Under the pieces are notes generated by a model. The model did no database searches. It had not been told where the DNA came from and was given only the letters and a program-made list of their open reading frames with translations. Both the position numbers and the translations under genes were made by a program. Of a stretch of DNA of 64,000 nt, positions 25,337 through 34,649 are shown piece by piece. Position 1 is the first letter of the stretch, and every line of letters begins with the position of its first letter. Source of the DNA: Lachnospiraceae bacterium UBA3316 (GTDB lineage: Bacteria > Bacillota > Clostridia > Lachnospirales > Lachnospiraceae); assembly GCA_002361955.1 (NCBI GenBank), contig DESK01000010.1:69649-133648 (forward strand), read 5' to 3'.

Positions 25337-25772
25337 TTTTTTTTGGACTCTGAGTTTTTTGCTGATGATAGGCGGCGGGGTCATGCTGGCGGCGTCGGCT
25401 GCAAGCCGCTCCTACCTTAGCAAACGGCAGCGGTACAGAGGAAGAGCCACGGCTACGGTAGTGGAGATCCAGGTGGATGAGCCTGACAGAGCGGGCAGGG
25501 AAAAGGGGATCCATGACTATTATTATGCCGTTTTTGCTTATTATGCGGCGGGCAGACTGTATAAAAAGCGTTATGAGCGGGGAGGAAATCCCTGCCCTTT
25601 TACCTTAAACCAGAAGATTGAGATTCAGTATGACGAAGAAAAACCGGAACATTTTAGAATCAGGGAGAGAACCCAGGGAAGCTATGTGTCCCCGGCCCTG
25701 TATTATGGGGGACTGTGTGTCTGCCTGATCGGCGGCCTGCTGTTTTTGCTGACCGCTATGCGTTTGCTGTAA
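25329..25772 (+). CDS. DUF3592-like membrane protein
   Basis: 147 residues from GTG at 25329 (AAGGAG 7 bases upstream), overlapping the ribF stop by 8 bases. One membrane helix at the N-terminus (WTLSFLLMIGGGVMLAAS), a beta-rich middle with RGRATATVVEIQVDEPD and KKRYERGGNPCPFTLNQKIEIQYDEEKPEHF, and a C-terminal helix (YYGGLCVCLIGGLLFLL). This two-helix layout with an outside beta domain fits DUF3592. Function unknown; context suggests only cotranscription with ribF. Confidence 0.7.
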   Translation: MNSFFWTLSFLLMIGGGVMLAASAASRSYLSKRQRYRGRATATVVEIQVDEPDRAGREKGIHDYYYAVFAYYAAGRLYKKRYERGGNPCPFTLNQKIEIQYDEEKPEHFRIRERTQGSYVSPALYYGGLCVCLIGGLLFLLTAMRLL

Positions 25773-25877
25773 CGCGGACGTAAAAGAACCTAAAGGAACC
25801 TGGAAATCCGAATAGCGCAGGATGTACAATAGAAAGAAAAAATTAGTAGGAATTTTTCCTGCAAAGGAGGAGGCATC

Positions 25878-26228
25878 ATGCGCGATCATGAAATAAAGAA
25901 CGGAGACCAGGAAAAGGTACTGGCAGTTTTGGCTTATCTGGGAATACTGGTATTAGTTTCCATTTTTATGGGCAAAAAATCCAAATATGTGCGTTTTCAC
26001 AGCAACCAGGGGCTGATTCTCTTAATCGGTGAGGTTGTCTGGTGGGCAGTCAGGAGTTTTTTGGGGGTAGCCATCCTGTCGATTTCCTGGAGGCTGTATT
26101 TCCTGTCGAATATTCTGGACATGGTATCTATTTTATTTCTTGTCCTGATAGGCATTGGTATTTTCCATGCGGTAACCGGCGTGGAGAAAGAGCTGCCCCT
26201 GGTCGGAGGCTTCAGGCTGATAGAGTAG
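25878..26228 (+). CDS. Small multi-helix membrane protein (DUF4870/YtpI-like)
   Basis: 116 residues, three hydrophobic helices (~15-31, 44-66, 76-99). The segment LAYLGILVLVSIFMGKKSKYVRFHSNQGLIL resembles the DUF4870/TM2-like small membrane proteins in which FHSNQG or FHAKQG between helices is conserved. AGGAGGAGG precedes the ATG. It stands alone between a DUF3592 gene and rpsO. Function unknown. Confidence 0.65.
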   Translation: MRDHEIKNGDQEKVLAVLAYLGILVLVSIFMGKKSKYVRFHSNQGLILLIGEVVWWAVRSFLGVAILSISWRLYFLSNILDMVSILFLVLIGIGIFHAVTGVEKELPLVGGFRLIE

Positions 26229-26254
26229 GGGAAAAGAATAGGAAGAAAAAACAG

Positions 26255-26283
26255 TTGACGGGAGAATTGTCTTGTGCTAAACT
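26255..26283 (+). promoter_or_regulatory. Promoter of rpsO
   Basis: TTGACG (26255-26260), 17-base spacer, TAAACT (26278-26283) with TG at 26275-26276, an extended -10. Confidence 0.75.
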
Positions 26284-26288
26284 CTATG

Positions 26289-26374
26289 AGTATGAAATTC
26301 AGCCGATATTCAGAACTCTGGAGACTCCGACCGGTTCTTAATATCAGGCGGTTTAAAAAACAGGAGGATTTACC
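26289..26374 (+). ncRNA. Structured rpsO leader, probable S15 autoregulatory element
   Basis: A helix GATATT-c-AGAAC (26305-26316) pairs with GTTCT-t-AATATC (26334-26345), closing a loop that contains GGAG/CTCC-type pairing (CTGGAGACTCCG). It ends 19 bases before the ribosome binding site of rpsO. S15 is known to repress its own mRNA through leader structures of several kinds; this one is inferred from position and pairing only. Confidence 0.5.
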
Positions 26375-26641
26375 ATGATTTCTAAAGAAAAGAAAACAGC
26401 TATCATCAACGAGTACGCAAGAACACCGGGCGACACAGGTTCACCGGAGGTTCAGATCGCTATTCTGACAGCAAGGATCCGTGAGCTGACAGACCACTTA
26501 AAAGAGCATCCGAAGGATCATCACTCAAGAAGAGGTATGTTAAAGATGATCGGTCAGAGGCGTGGCCTTTTGGCATACTTAAAGAAAACAGACCTGGAAG
26601 GATACCGTACTTTAATTGGTAAATTAGGAATCAGAAAATAG
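26375..26641 (+). CDS. rpsO: Small ribosomal subunit protein S15
   Basis: 88 residues, standard length. Binds 16S rRNA helices 20-22 early in 30S assembly. [20 protein letters not shown], then [15 protein letters not shown] and the signature [24 protein letters not shown] follows AGGAGG. Single-gene unit with its own promoter and terminator, upstream of pnp as in many bacteria. Confidence 0.98.
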   Translation: MISKEKKTAIINEYARTPGDTGSPEVQIAILTARIRELTDHLKEHPKDHHSRRGMLKMIGQRRGLLAYLKKTDLEGYRTLIGKLGIRK

Positions 26642-26652
26642 TTCAATCAGAA

Positions 26653-26680
26653 GGGACGGGAGAGATTCCGTCCCATTTTT
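26653..26680 (+). terminator. rpsO terminator
   Basis: GGGACGG (26653-26659) / CCGTCCC (26668-26674), 8-base loop, then ATTTTT. Confidence 0.88.
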
Positions 26681-26706
26681 CTGGTGGAAGGAACTTAATC
26701 ACTCAT

Positions 26707-26793
26707 GCCTGCGAAAGCAGGCCGAGACCACTGAAAAGCAGACATCTTTTGATATCTGTTTTTCAGTTGTTTCGGATCTCACTGCAGGCAGCC
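26707..26793 (+). ncRNA. Long hairpin leader of pnp
   Basis: A GNRA-capped hairpin GCCTGC-GAAA-GCAGGC (26707-26722) is followed by a long arm: ACTGAAAA (26730-26737) pairs with TTTTCAGT (26760-26767), with inner CAGA/TCTG and ATC/GAT pairs around a TTTT loop. GAGA (26724-) can pair with TCTC beyond it. In Escherichia coli the pnp leader is a long stem cut by RNase III and used for PNPase autocontrol; a similar role is inferred. Confidence 0.5.
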
Positions 26794-26821
26794 AACAAAG
26801 ATCAAAACAAGGAGAAGATTT

Positions 26822-28906
26822 ATGTATAAGAGTTTTTCGATGGAGCTTGCAGGCAGAACCCTCACCGTAGATGTGGACAGGGTGGCGAAGCAGGCAAACG
26901 GTGCGGTATTGATGCACTATGGAGATACGACTGTGCTGGCGACAGCCACAGCTTCTGAAAAGCCCAGGGAAGGGATTGACTTCTTTCCTCTGAGTGTAGA
27001 GTATAATGAAAGACTGTATTCTGTGGGAAAGATCCCGGGAGGCTTTAACAAGCGTGAAGGAAAAGCGTCAGAAAACGCGATCCTCACAGACCGTGTCATT
27101 GACCGTCCGATGCGTCCTCTGTTCCCGAAGGATTACAGAAATGACGTGACGCTGGAAAATCTTGTGCTTTCTGTGGACCAGGACTGCAGCCCGGAGCTTA
27201 CCGCCATGCTGGGGGCAGCCATCGCGGCTACGATTTCTGACATTCCTTTTGACGGACCCTGCGCTACCACCCAGGTGGGCATGGTGGACGGAGAATTTGT
27301 GTTCAACCCCACAGCGGCACAGAAGGAAGCTTCTGACCTGCAGCTTACCGTGGCTTCCACCAGAGATAAGGTCATCATGATCGAGGCCGGGGCGAACGAG
27401 GTTCCGGAGGCAAAGATGATCGACGCTATCTTCGCGGCTCACGAGGTCAATCAGGAGATTATTAAATTTATCGATACGATCGTAGCAGAGTGCGGAAAAG
27501 AGAAGCACAGCTATACCAGCTTCGCAGTTCCGGAGGAGCTGTTTGAGGCCATCAAAGAGCTGGTTCCCCAGGAAGAGATGGAGGCAGCCGTATTTACTGA
27601 CGACAAGCAGACAAGAGAAGAGAACATCCGTGTGATCACAGACAGGCTGGAGGAGGCCCTTGCGGAGAAGAAAGAGTGGCTTCCGTTCTTGGGAGACGCT
27701 GTCTATCAGTATCAGAAGAAGACTGTCCGCAAGATGATCTTAAAGGATCATAAGCGTCCCGATGGACGTGCTATCAACCAGATCCGCCCGTTGGCGGCTG
27801 AGATCGACCTGATTCCCAGGGTTCATGGCTCAGCCATGTTCACCAGAGGACAGACACAGATCTGTACGATCACCACGCTGGCGCCCCTCTCTGAGGCCCA
27901 GAGGCTGGACGGACTGGATGAGGCAGAGACGAGCAAGCGCTATATGCATCATTACAATTTCCCCAGCTATTCCGTGGGAGAGACGAGACCTTCCAGAGGA
28001 CCGGGAAGACGTGAGATCGGTCACGGCGCCCTGGCGGAGAGGGCACTGCTTCCGGTACTGCCCAGTGAAGAGCAGTTCCCCTATGCGATCCGTACCGTAT
28101 CCGAGACCTTTGAGTCAAACGGATCGACCTCCCAGGCCAGCGTATGCGCTTCTACGATGTCTCTGATGACGGCAGGCGTGCCCATCAAGCGTCCGGTAGC
28201 AGGTATTTCCTGCGGCCTCGTAACAGGGGAAACGGATGATGATTACCTGGTTCTGACGGATATTCAGGGACTGGAGGATTTCTTCGGAGATATGGACTTT
28301 AAGGTAGCCGGTACAGACAATGGAATTACCGCTATCCAGATGGATATCAAGATTCACGGATTGACAAGGCCCATCATCGAGGAGGCGATTGCCAGGACAA
28401 AAGAGGCCAGAACCTTTATCCTGCACGGTGTGATGGAGGAGGCTATTGCCCAGCCCAGACCGGAGGTAGGACCCTACGCGCCCAAGATTATTCAGCTTCA
28501 GATCGATCCCCAGAAGATCGGCGATGTGGTAGGACAGAGAGGAAAGACCATCAATGCCATCATCGACCAGACCGGGGTGAAGATCGATATCAGCGATGAC
28601 GGCGCAGTATCGATCTGCGGCACAGAGCAGGAGTCCATGAATAAGGCTATGGAAATGATTCGCATTATCACTACAGATTTTGAGGCGGGACAGGTATTCA
28701 TGGGCAAGGTAGTCAGCATTAAAGAGTTTGGCGCCTTCCTGGAGTTCGCGCCGGGCAAGGAAGGCATGGTACACATTTCCAAGATTTCCAAGCACAGGAT
28801 CAACAGGGTGGAAGATGTGCTGACGCTGGGAGATGTGGTGAAGGTTGTATGCCTTGGTAAGGATAAGATGGGCAGAATCAGTTTCAGCATGAAAGATGTA
28901 AAATAA
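26822..28906 (+). CDS. pnp: Polyribonucleotide nucleotidyltransferase (PNPase)
   Basis: 694 residues. Phosphorolytic 3'-5' exoribonuclease of the degradosome. Two RNase PH-like domains (~1-220 and 315-540) flank an all-helical segment. FNKREGKASENAILTDRVIDRPMRPLF, split across ~75-100, marks the first; FPSYSVGETRPSRGPGRREIGHG and the conserved Asp/Lys region TDIQGLEDFFGDMDFKVAGT mark the catalytic second domain. KH (VVGQRGKTINAIIDQTG) and S1 (FMGKVVSIKEFGAFLEFAPGKEGMVHIS) domains close the protein. ATG follows AAGGAG. Confidence 0.98.
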   Translation: MYKSFSMELAGRTLTVDVDRVAKQANGAVLMHYGDTTVLATATASEKPREGIDFFPLSVEYNERLYSVGKIPGGFNKREGKASENAILTDRVIDRPMRPLFPKDYRNDVTLENLVLSVDQDCSPELTAMLGAAIAATISDIPFDGPCATTQVGMVDGEFVFNPTAAQKEASDLQLTVASTRDKVIMIEAGANEVPEAKMIDAIFAAHEVNQEIIKFIDTIVAECGKEKHSYTSFAVPEELFEAIKELVPQEEMEAAVFTDDKQTREENIRVITDRLEEALAEKKEWLPFLGDAVYQYQKKTVRKMILKDHKRPDGRAINQIRPLAAEIDLIPRVHGSAMFTRGQTQICTITTLAPLSEAQRLDGLDEAETSKRYMHHYNFPSYSVGETRPSRGPGRREIGHGALAERALLPVLPSEEQFPYAIRTVSETFESNGSTSQASVCASTMSLMTAGVPIKRPVAGISCGLVTGETDDDYLVLTDIQGLEDFFGDMDFKVAGTDNGITAIQMDIKIHGLTRPIIEEAIARTKEARTFILHGVMEEAIAQPRPEVGPYAPKIIQLQIDPQKIGDVVGQRGKTINAIIDQTGVKIDISDDGAVSICGTEQESMNKAMEMIRIITTDFEAGQVFMGKVVSIKEFGAFLEFAPGKEGMVHISKISKHRINRVEDVLTLGDVVKVVCLGKDKMGRISFSMKDVK

Positions 28907-28920
28907 AAGATCATAAATGA

Positions 28921-28957
28921 GAAAAAGTTCAGTCGAAAGGCTGAACTTTTTCTTTTT
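28921..28957 (+). terminator. pnp terminator
   Basis: Perfect 12-base-pair stem GAAAAAGTTCAG (28921-28932) / CTGAACTTTTTC (28941-28952), 8-base loop, followed by TTTTTC. Confidence 0.9.
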
Positions 28958-29235
28958 CTACTGTTCTACTTTTTATTCTTTTTGTGCGGAAACTATAGAA
29001 AAAAGAAAGAGGACATTGTATAATATATATAATATAGGCAGTTGCTTAACCTGCATCAGAAGTTTTGCCTTGAAAGCCATGGGAAGATGGTTCAGGGAGG
29101 TGAGATTTTACGGAGGCAAGGGCCGGGAAGTGTTTCTCCTGGCAGATGCGGGGAGACCGGATGGCTGCGGATATATGAGAAAGGCCTGCCCAGGCGGCTT
29201 TTCGAAACCATCATAATTTAAAGGAGGAAGGAAGT
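28958..29235 (+). promoter_or_regulatory. Promoter and long leader of the GH95 gene
   Basis: Two overlapping -10-like TATAAT boxes occur at 29019-29024 and 29028-29033, neither with a good -35 (TAGAAA for the first), so an activator may be needed. The ~190-base leader after them has no convincing coding frame; an open frame from 28917 has no ribosome binding site and no family match. A short GC-rich pairing around AGGCCTGCCCAGGC (29185-29198) is present. Confidence 0.45.
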
Positions 29236-32200
29236 TTGAAAAAGAAAATGATATCCCTGCTTCTGTCCGTATCCATGCTTATGAGCATGAGCGGCATGAC
29301 AGTACTGGCACAAAGTACAGGAGCTGTCGCGACCGAGAAGACAACAGAGGCGGATGGGGAATGCAAGCTGCGTCTGTGGTACAATAAACCGGCCAGCCAG
29401 GGAACGACGATTTTAAGCGGAGGATCTTTTGGCACCACCGCTGAGGACAATCAGTGGCAGCAGTTTACCCTTCCCATCGGAAACAGCTACATGGGAGCCA
29501 ATGTTTATGGAGAGATACAAACAGAACGCTTGACCTTCAATCAAAAGACCTTATGGAATGGAGGTCCCAGCAGCTCAAGGCCAAATTATCAGGGCGGAAA
29601 TATCACGACGGCTTCCAACGGAAAGCTGATGACCGAGGCATATAAAGATGTGGTGGACGCTTTTATGGCGGGAAATTCCAACGCGTCAAATCTGTGCAAT
29701 TATCTGGTGGGATCGTCTGACGGCTACGGAGCTTACCAGTCCTGGGGCGATATCTATCTGAACTTTAAGGGAATTGAGGCGGCACAGGCAGAAGATTATG
29801 AGAGAAGCCTTGACCTGGAGACAGGAATTGCGGAGGTTGCTTTCAGCGCCCAGGGAACGTCTTACCACAGAGAGTACTTCGTCAGCCACCCCGACAATGT
29901 GCTGGTGATGAAGCTTACAGCTGAGGGAAATGGCACCCTGGATTTCAATGTGAGCTTCCCGGTAGACAATGCGGAAAATGTGACCTCCAGGAAACTGGGA
30001 AAAGATGTAACGTACGATGTGGACGCCGCGGATGGAACCATCGTTACGGCAGGCTCCATGCAGGACAATCAGATGAAGATGAATTCTATGCTGCAGGTAG
30101 TGCCGGTGGGAGGAACCATGACAGCGAATGCTGACGGCAGCTCTCTGGATATTGCGGGGGCTAAGGAGGCCGTTATCTTTGTGTCTGCAGATACCGATTA
30201 TAAGAACGAGTACCCGGCCTACAGGACGGGAGAGACAGACGCCGAGCTGGCAGCGGCCGTTGCCTCCACAGTATCCGCGGCGAAAGACAAAGGATACGAC
30301 CAGGTGAAGGAAGACTATCTGTCTGACTACTGCGGGCTTTATGACAGGCTGACCCTGGATCTGGGACAGGCTGTTTCCGATAAACCCACGGATGAGCTTC
30401 TGGCAGCCTATAAGGCAGGAAATGCCTCTGAGGCGGAAAGAAGATATCTGGAGGTTCTTCTTTATCAGTATGGCAGATACCTGACCATCGCTTCTTCAAG
30501 AGCGGGTGATCTTCCGTCAAACCTTCAGGGTGTGTGGCAGAACCGTGTGGGAGACGCGGGCAGAGTTCCCTGGGGCAGCGATTACCATATGAATGTAAAC
30601 TTACAGATGAACTACTGGCCGACCTATTCCGCGAACCTGGCGGAGTGCGCGATTCCTCTGATTGACTATGTGGACTCTCTGAGGGAGCCGGGACGTGTGA
30701 CAGCGGCGACGTACTATGGCATTGTGAGCGGTGAGGGAGAAGAAAACGGATTCACGGCTCATACCCAGAATACGCCTTTCGGATGGACCTGTCCGGGCTG
30801 GGATTTCTCCTGGGGATGGTCTCCGGCGGCAGTGCCCTGGATTTTGCAGAACTGCTGGGAGTATTATGAGTACACAAAGGATGAGGATTTCATGCGGGAG
30901 CGCATCTATCCCATGCTGCGTGAGGAAGCGCTGCTCTATGACCAGATTCTTGTGGACAGCGGCGCAGAGATTACTCTTGCGGATGGCACAAAGAGCACGC
31001 GTCTCGTATCTGCGCCTACGTATTCTCCGGAGCACGGCCCCAGAACACTGGGAAATGCCTACGAGCAGGAACTGATCTGGCAGCTGTACGAGGATACGAT
31101 TATAGCGGCTGAGACCCTTGGCGTAGACGCGGAGAAGGTGGCTGAGTGGAAAGAGACCCAGAGCAGGCTGGCGCCCATCGAGGTGGGAGACAGCGGACAG
31201 ATCAAAGAGTGGTATACGGAGACAACACTGGGAAGCTTAGGTGAAAGAGGACACCGTCATATGTCCCACCTGCTCGGACTGTTTCCGGGAGACCTTATTT
31301 CTGTAGATAACAGAGAATACATGGACGCCGTGATCGTTTCCCTGACAGACCGTGGAATGAAGAGCACAGGCTGGGGTATGGGACAGCGTATCAATTCCTG
31401 GGCGAGAACAGGAATGGGCAACCAGGCTTACCAGCTGATCAAAACACTGTTTAACGATGGTATTTACCCGAATCTGTGGGACAGCCACGCGCCCTTCCAG
31501 ATTGACGGAAACTTTGGATACACCTCTGGCGTGAACGAGATGATCATGCAGAGCAATATGGGCTATATAAACCTGCTTCCGGCGCTTCCCGATGACTGGA
31601 GCGAAGGCCATGTGGACGGACTGCTGGCGAGAGGAAATTTCGAAGTGGATATGGATTGGGCAGATGGACAGCTTGACCAGGCAGTCGTTACTTCCAAGAA
31701 CGGCGGTGAAGCCACAGTGCAGTACGATAATATTTTCCTGGCTTCTGTGACAGATCAGGCAGGAAAGGATGTAAAGATTACAAAACTGTCCGACAACCGT
31801 ATTTCCTTTGCCACAGAGAAAGGAAAGAGCTACACCATCAGCCAGTTCCCGGAGACGGTGAAGGCAGAGACGCCGTCAGGGCTGCAGGCGATGAGAGTCA
31901 GCGGCAGCCAGGTGGAGTTGTCCTGGAACCCGGTGGCGTCCAAAGACGCTTCTTACCAGGTATACCGTCAGGTAAAGGGCGGCGAGTTAGTAAAGATCGC
32001 ATCCGGCATTAAGGAGGCTCATTTTACAGATACGCAGGCCTATGATGTGATGGGAACCCTGTCCTACCGGGTGACGTCCTTAGAGCAGGGCACGGAATCT
32101 GAGAAGAGCCAGGCGGCTGAGGAACTGGATTACAGAAATATGGCAGGTATGATCGACGACCAGGATGCCAGGGTGATCTATGACGGAGGCTGGGGCAACT

Positions 32201-34572
32201 GGAACAGCGACAGTGTAAACTATAACGGAACCATTAAGTTTTTACAGAATCCGGAGGGAACGGAGACAGCATCCCTGACCTTCTTAGGAACGGGTATTGA
32301 GGTTGTTGTCTGCAAGAACGTGGACAGAGGTATTTATGCGGTTACCGTGGACGGAAAGGACTGCGGCCAGGCAGACACATATGCCGCCAGCTCCGAGAGA
32401 CAGGCAGTCGTTTACAGCAATAAGGATCTGGAGTACGGCCTTCACACCATTGTCCTGCGCGCGATGAATCAGAAATGCGCCCAGAGCAGCGGCACAAAGG
32501 TGGAGCTTGACGCCTTCCGTGTCATTAATAACAGAGCGGCTGGTGTGGAGCAGGTGCGTGTAGATACGGCCAGCGGAATCCATAAGGTAAGCAAGGCCGG
32601 CAGTACCCTGCAGATGACGGCAGAGGTAACGCCGAAGGAAGTAGAAAACAAAAATGTTATCTGGTCTGTGGCCACAAAGTCAGGGGAAGCAGCGGGAACG
32701 ATCGATGAGAACGGCCTTCTGACTCTCAATGACAAGAGCGGCGTGGTGACGGTGACGGCAGTCTCCGCGGCAGATGCTGCCAAGAGCGGTTCACTGGATA
32801 TTACGGTGGCGCTGCCGGGAGCAGCAGAGGAGAGCTATGAGGTGGAGGATTCCGTGGACAAGAATGCACCGAACCCGGCCATCACATGGAGCGGAAGCTG
32901 GAGTACCTGGGCAGGAGAGCCTGAGAAGCACCATGGAGGAACGAAGACAGAGGCTTCCACGGAAGGGGATTCTTTCACCTACAGTTTTACAGGTACAGGT
33001 ATCGAAGTATACGTACAGAAGCATGAGAACTTTGCAAACCTTCAGGTTGCCATTGATGATAAGGATATGGGCACATTCAGCATGGCCGGAAGCAGCTCAG
33101 GCGATAACCAGCAGTGCCTGTACAGCAAGAAAGACCTGACGGATGGAAACCATACGATCCGCTGCACAGTTGTGAACCGTGACGGCAGAAAGCAGGCAAA
33201 TCTGGATTACCTTAAGGTGTTTACTTCACCTACATCCAATCCGGATAAATCGGCTCTTCAGACAGCCATCGAGCGCCATGCAGGAAAGAAAGAGATTCAG
33301 TACGAGGAGACCGGCTGGGCTGCTTTCAAAGCGGCGATGGATGCAGCTGTGGAGGCGATGAACGGCGAGACGGCGTCCGATTATGACGCACTTGTCAAGG
33401 CTCTTGACAAAGCGGCCGAAGGACTCCGTGAGAGGGAGCTTCCCGCTCCGGTGATTCCGGCAGGAACCAAGGGCACAGGCGTGGCAGAGAGCAGCCGCGC
33501 GATGCTGATCTGGGACGCAGTGGAAGGAGCAGACAGTTACAATATTTATATCAGCGGAACAAAGAAGGCATCGACGGAAGAAAACCACCTCTGGCTGGAG
33601 GGGCTGACGCCTGAGACTACGTATGCGGTTTCTGTTAAGGCAGTAAACGCAAACGGTTTGGAGTCGGCCGAGGTCATTGATATTTCCTTTACCACTCCGG
33701 CTGCTCCGTCCCAGGGCGGCAATGAGCCGGAGCAGCCTGCAGAGCTTAAGGTGGAGCAGAAAGAAGCTGCCACGAAGGCACAGCTGACCTGGAAGGCATC
33801 CGCAGGCGCCGTGAAATACAGGATCTATCTGGACAGCAAATTTGTGGGCGAGACGGAAAAGACAGAGTATGCGCTGACAGATCTGGTTGAGGGACAGGCG
33901 TATGCGGTGAAGGTTGTGGCTGTCGGAAGCCAGGGGCAGAGCTCAGCAGTGGCGTCACTCCGCTTCACAGCGAAAAAGGAGGTTATCCCCGATAATCCAG
34001 ACAAACCGGATAAACCTGACAAACCGGACGATCCCGACAAACCTCCTGTGAACCCGACAAATCCAGGGGTCAAGGACGGAGATATCTTTGAGGTAAACGG
34101 CTACAATTATAAAGTGACGAGCGCCGCAAAGAAGACGGTGGCAGTGACCGGCGTTAAGAATAAGAAGAGAACTTCCGTAAAAGTGGCCAACACGGTTATC
34201 TGGAAAGGCGCAAGCTATCAGGTTACTTCCATAGGAGCCGGGGCGTTTAAAAACTGCAAAAAACTGAAAACGGCAACTGTCGGTAAAAATGTAGAAGTCA
34301 TCGGCAGCAGCGCGTTTGCAAACTGTACAGCTCTGAAAAAGGCAGTGCTGAACAGTACGAAGCTCAGGCAGATCGGGGCCAAGGCTTTCTCTGGCTGTAA
34401 GAATCTGAAGAGCATCACAATCAAGAGCCGTGTACTGAAAAAAGCAGGAAAGGCTATGTTGAAAAACATCCATGCTAAAGCAGTGATCCGGGTGCCGAAG
34501 GCAAAGTATAAAGCGTACAAGAAGCTTTTGGCCAAGAAAGGACAGAAAAAGACGGTGACGATTAAGAAGTAA
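29236..34572 (+). CDS. Secreted GH95 alpha-L-fucosidase with FN3, carbohydrate-binding-like and BspA-like domains
   Basis: 1778 residues from a TTG start (29236), 8 bases after AAGGAGG. Signal peptide ~1-25. GH95 catalytic module ~40-870: general-base pair Asn453/Asn455 in HMNVNLQMNYW, acid Glu599 in SPEHGP, and Asp757 in QIDGNFG, matching the residues known from bifidobacterial AfcA, which cleaves terminal alpha-1,2-fucose. Then FN3 (~873-955), a galactose-binding-like domain (~980-1098), an Ig-like BIG2 domain (~1115-1192), a second galactose-binding-like domain (~1215-1331), a FIVAR-like helical module (~1338-1401), two more FN3 (~1405-1578), a Pro/Asp/Lys linker, and a lysine-rich leucine-rich-repeat tail (~1615-1778). 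No LPXTG. Likely substrates are fucosylated mucins or milk/blood-group glycans. Confidence 0.92.
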   Translation: MKKKMISLLLSVSMLMSMSGMTVLAQSTGAVATEKTTEADGECKLRLWYNKPASQGTTILSGGSFGTTAEDNQWQQFTLPIGNSYMGANVYGEIQTERLTFNQKTLWNGGPSSSRPNYQGGNITTASNGKLMTEAYKDVVDAFMAGNSNASNLCNYLVGSSDGYGAYQSWGDIYLNFKGIEAAQAEDYERSLDLETGIAEVAFSAQGTSYHREYFVSHPDNVLVMKLTAEGNGTLDFNVSFPVDNAENVTSRKLGKDVTYDVDAADGTIVTAGSMQDNQMKMNSMLQVVPVGGTMTANADGSSLDIAGAKEAVIFVSADTDYKNEYPAYRTGETDAELAAAVASTVSAAKDKGYDQVKEDYLSDYCGLYDRLTLDLGQAVSDKPTDELLAAYKAGNASEAERRYLEVLLYQYGRYLTIASSRAGDLPSNLQGVWQNRVGDAGRVPWGSDYHMNVNLQMNYWPTYSANLAECAIPLIDYVDSLREPGRVTAATYYGIVSGEGEENGFTAHTQNTPFGWTCPGWDFSWGWSPAAVPWILQNCWEYYEYTKDEDFMRERIYPMLREEALLYDQILVDSGAEITLADGTKSTRLVSAPTYSPEHGPRTLGNAYEQELIWQLYEDTIIAAETLGVDAEKVAEWKETQSRLAPIEVGDSGQIKEWYTETTLGSLGERGHRHMSHLLGLFPGDLISVDNREYMDAVIVSLTDRGMKSTGWGMGQRINSWARTGMGNQAYQLIKTLFNDGIYPNLWDSHAPFQIDGNFGYTSGVNEMIMQSNMGYINLLPALPDDWSEGHVDGLLARGNFEVDMDWADGQLDQAVVTSKNGGEATVQYDNIFLASVTDQAGKDVKITKLSDNRISFATEKGKSYTISQFPETVKAETPSGLQAMRVSGSQVELSWNPVASKDASYQVYRQVKGGELVKIASGIKEAHFTDTQAYDVMGTLSYRVTSLEQGTESEKSQAAEELDYRNMAGMIDDQDARVIYDGGWGNWNSDSVNYNGTIKFLQNPEGTETASLTFLGTGIEVVVCKNVDRGIYAVTVDGKDCGQADTYAASSERQAVVYSNKDLEYGLHTIVLRAMNQKCAQSSGTKVELDAFRVINNRAAGVEQVRVDTASGIHKVSKAGSTLQMTAEVTPKEVENKNVIWSVATKSGEAAGTIDENGLLTLNDKSGVVTVTAVSAADAAKSGSLDITVALPGAAEESYEVEDSVDKNAPNPAITWSGSWSTWAGEPEKHHGGTKTEASTEGDSFTYSFTGTGIEVYVQKHENFANLQVAIDDKDMGTFSMAGSSSGDNQQCLYSKKDLTDGNHTIRCTVVNRDGRKQANLDYLKVFTSPTSNPDKSALQTAIERHAGKKEIQYEETGWAAFKAAMDAAVEAMNGETASDYDALVKALDKAAEGLRERELPAPVIPAGTKGTGVAESSRAMLIWDAVEGADSYNIYISGTKKASTEENHLWLEGLTPETTYAVSVKAVNANGLESAEVIDISFTTPAAPSQGGNEPEQPAELKVEQKEAATKAQLTWKASAGAVKYRIYLDSKFVGETEKTEYALTDLVEGQAYAVKVVAVGSQGQSSAVASLRFTAKKEVIPDNPDKPDKPDKPDDPDKPPVNPTNPGVKDGDIFEVNGYNYKVTSAAKKTVAVTGVKNKKRTSVKVANTVIWKGASYQVTSIGAGAFKNCKKLKTATVGKNVEVIGSSAFANCTALKKAVLNSTKLRQIGAKAFSGCKNLKSITIKSRVLKKAGKAMLKNIHAKAVIRVPKAKYKAYKKLLAKKGQKKTVTIKK

Positions 34573-34579
34573 AAATGGT

Positions 34580-34620
34580 AAAGCCCCATACGGGTCTGAG
34601 TACCCGTATGGGGCTTTCAA
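34580..34620 (+). terminator. Terminator between GH95 and GH89 genes
   Basis: Perfect 16-base-pair stem AAAGCCCCATACGGGT (34580-34595) with its complement at 34602-34617, 6-base loop. The T-run is short (TTT), being the end of the stem itself, so termination may be partial and the two glycosidase genes may still be linked. Confidence 0.8.
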
Positions 34621-34649
34621 CATCATCAGTTCATAAAGGAGGAGCTTAT

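Noticed and set aside
29181..29203. Reverse complement contains CCGCCTGGGCA, the 3' core of the ZTP riboswitch
   Set aside because: It is on the minus strand with no GGG-containing 5' domain upstream and no gene to control; most likely chance.
28917..29216. 99-codon open frame between pnp and the GH95 gene
   Set aside because: Begins inside the pnp terminator region, has no ribosome binding site and a composition unlike neighbouring proteins.
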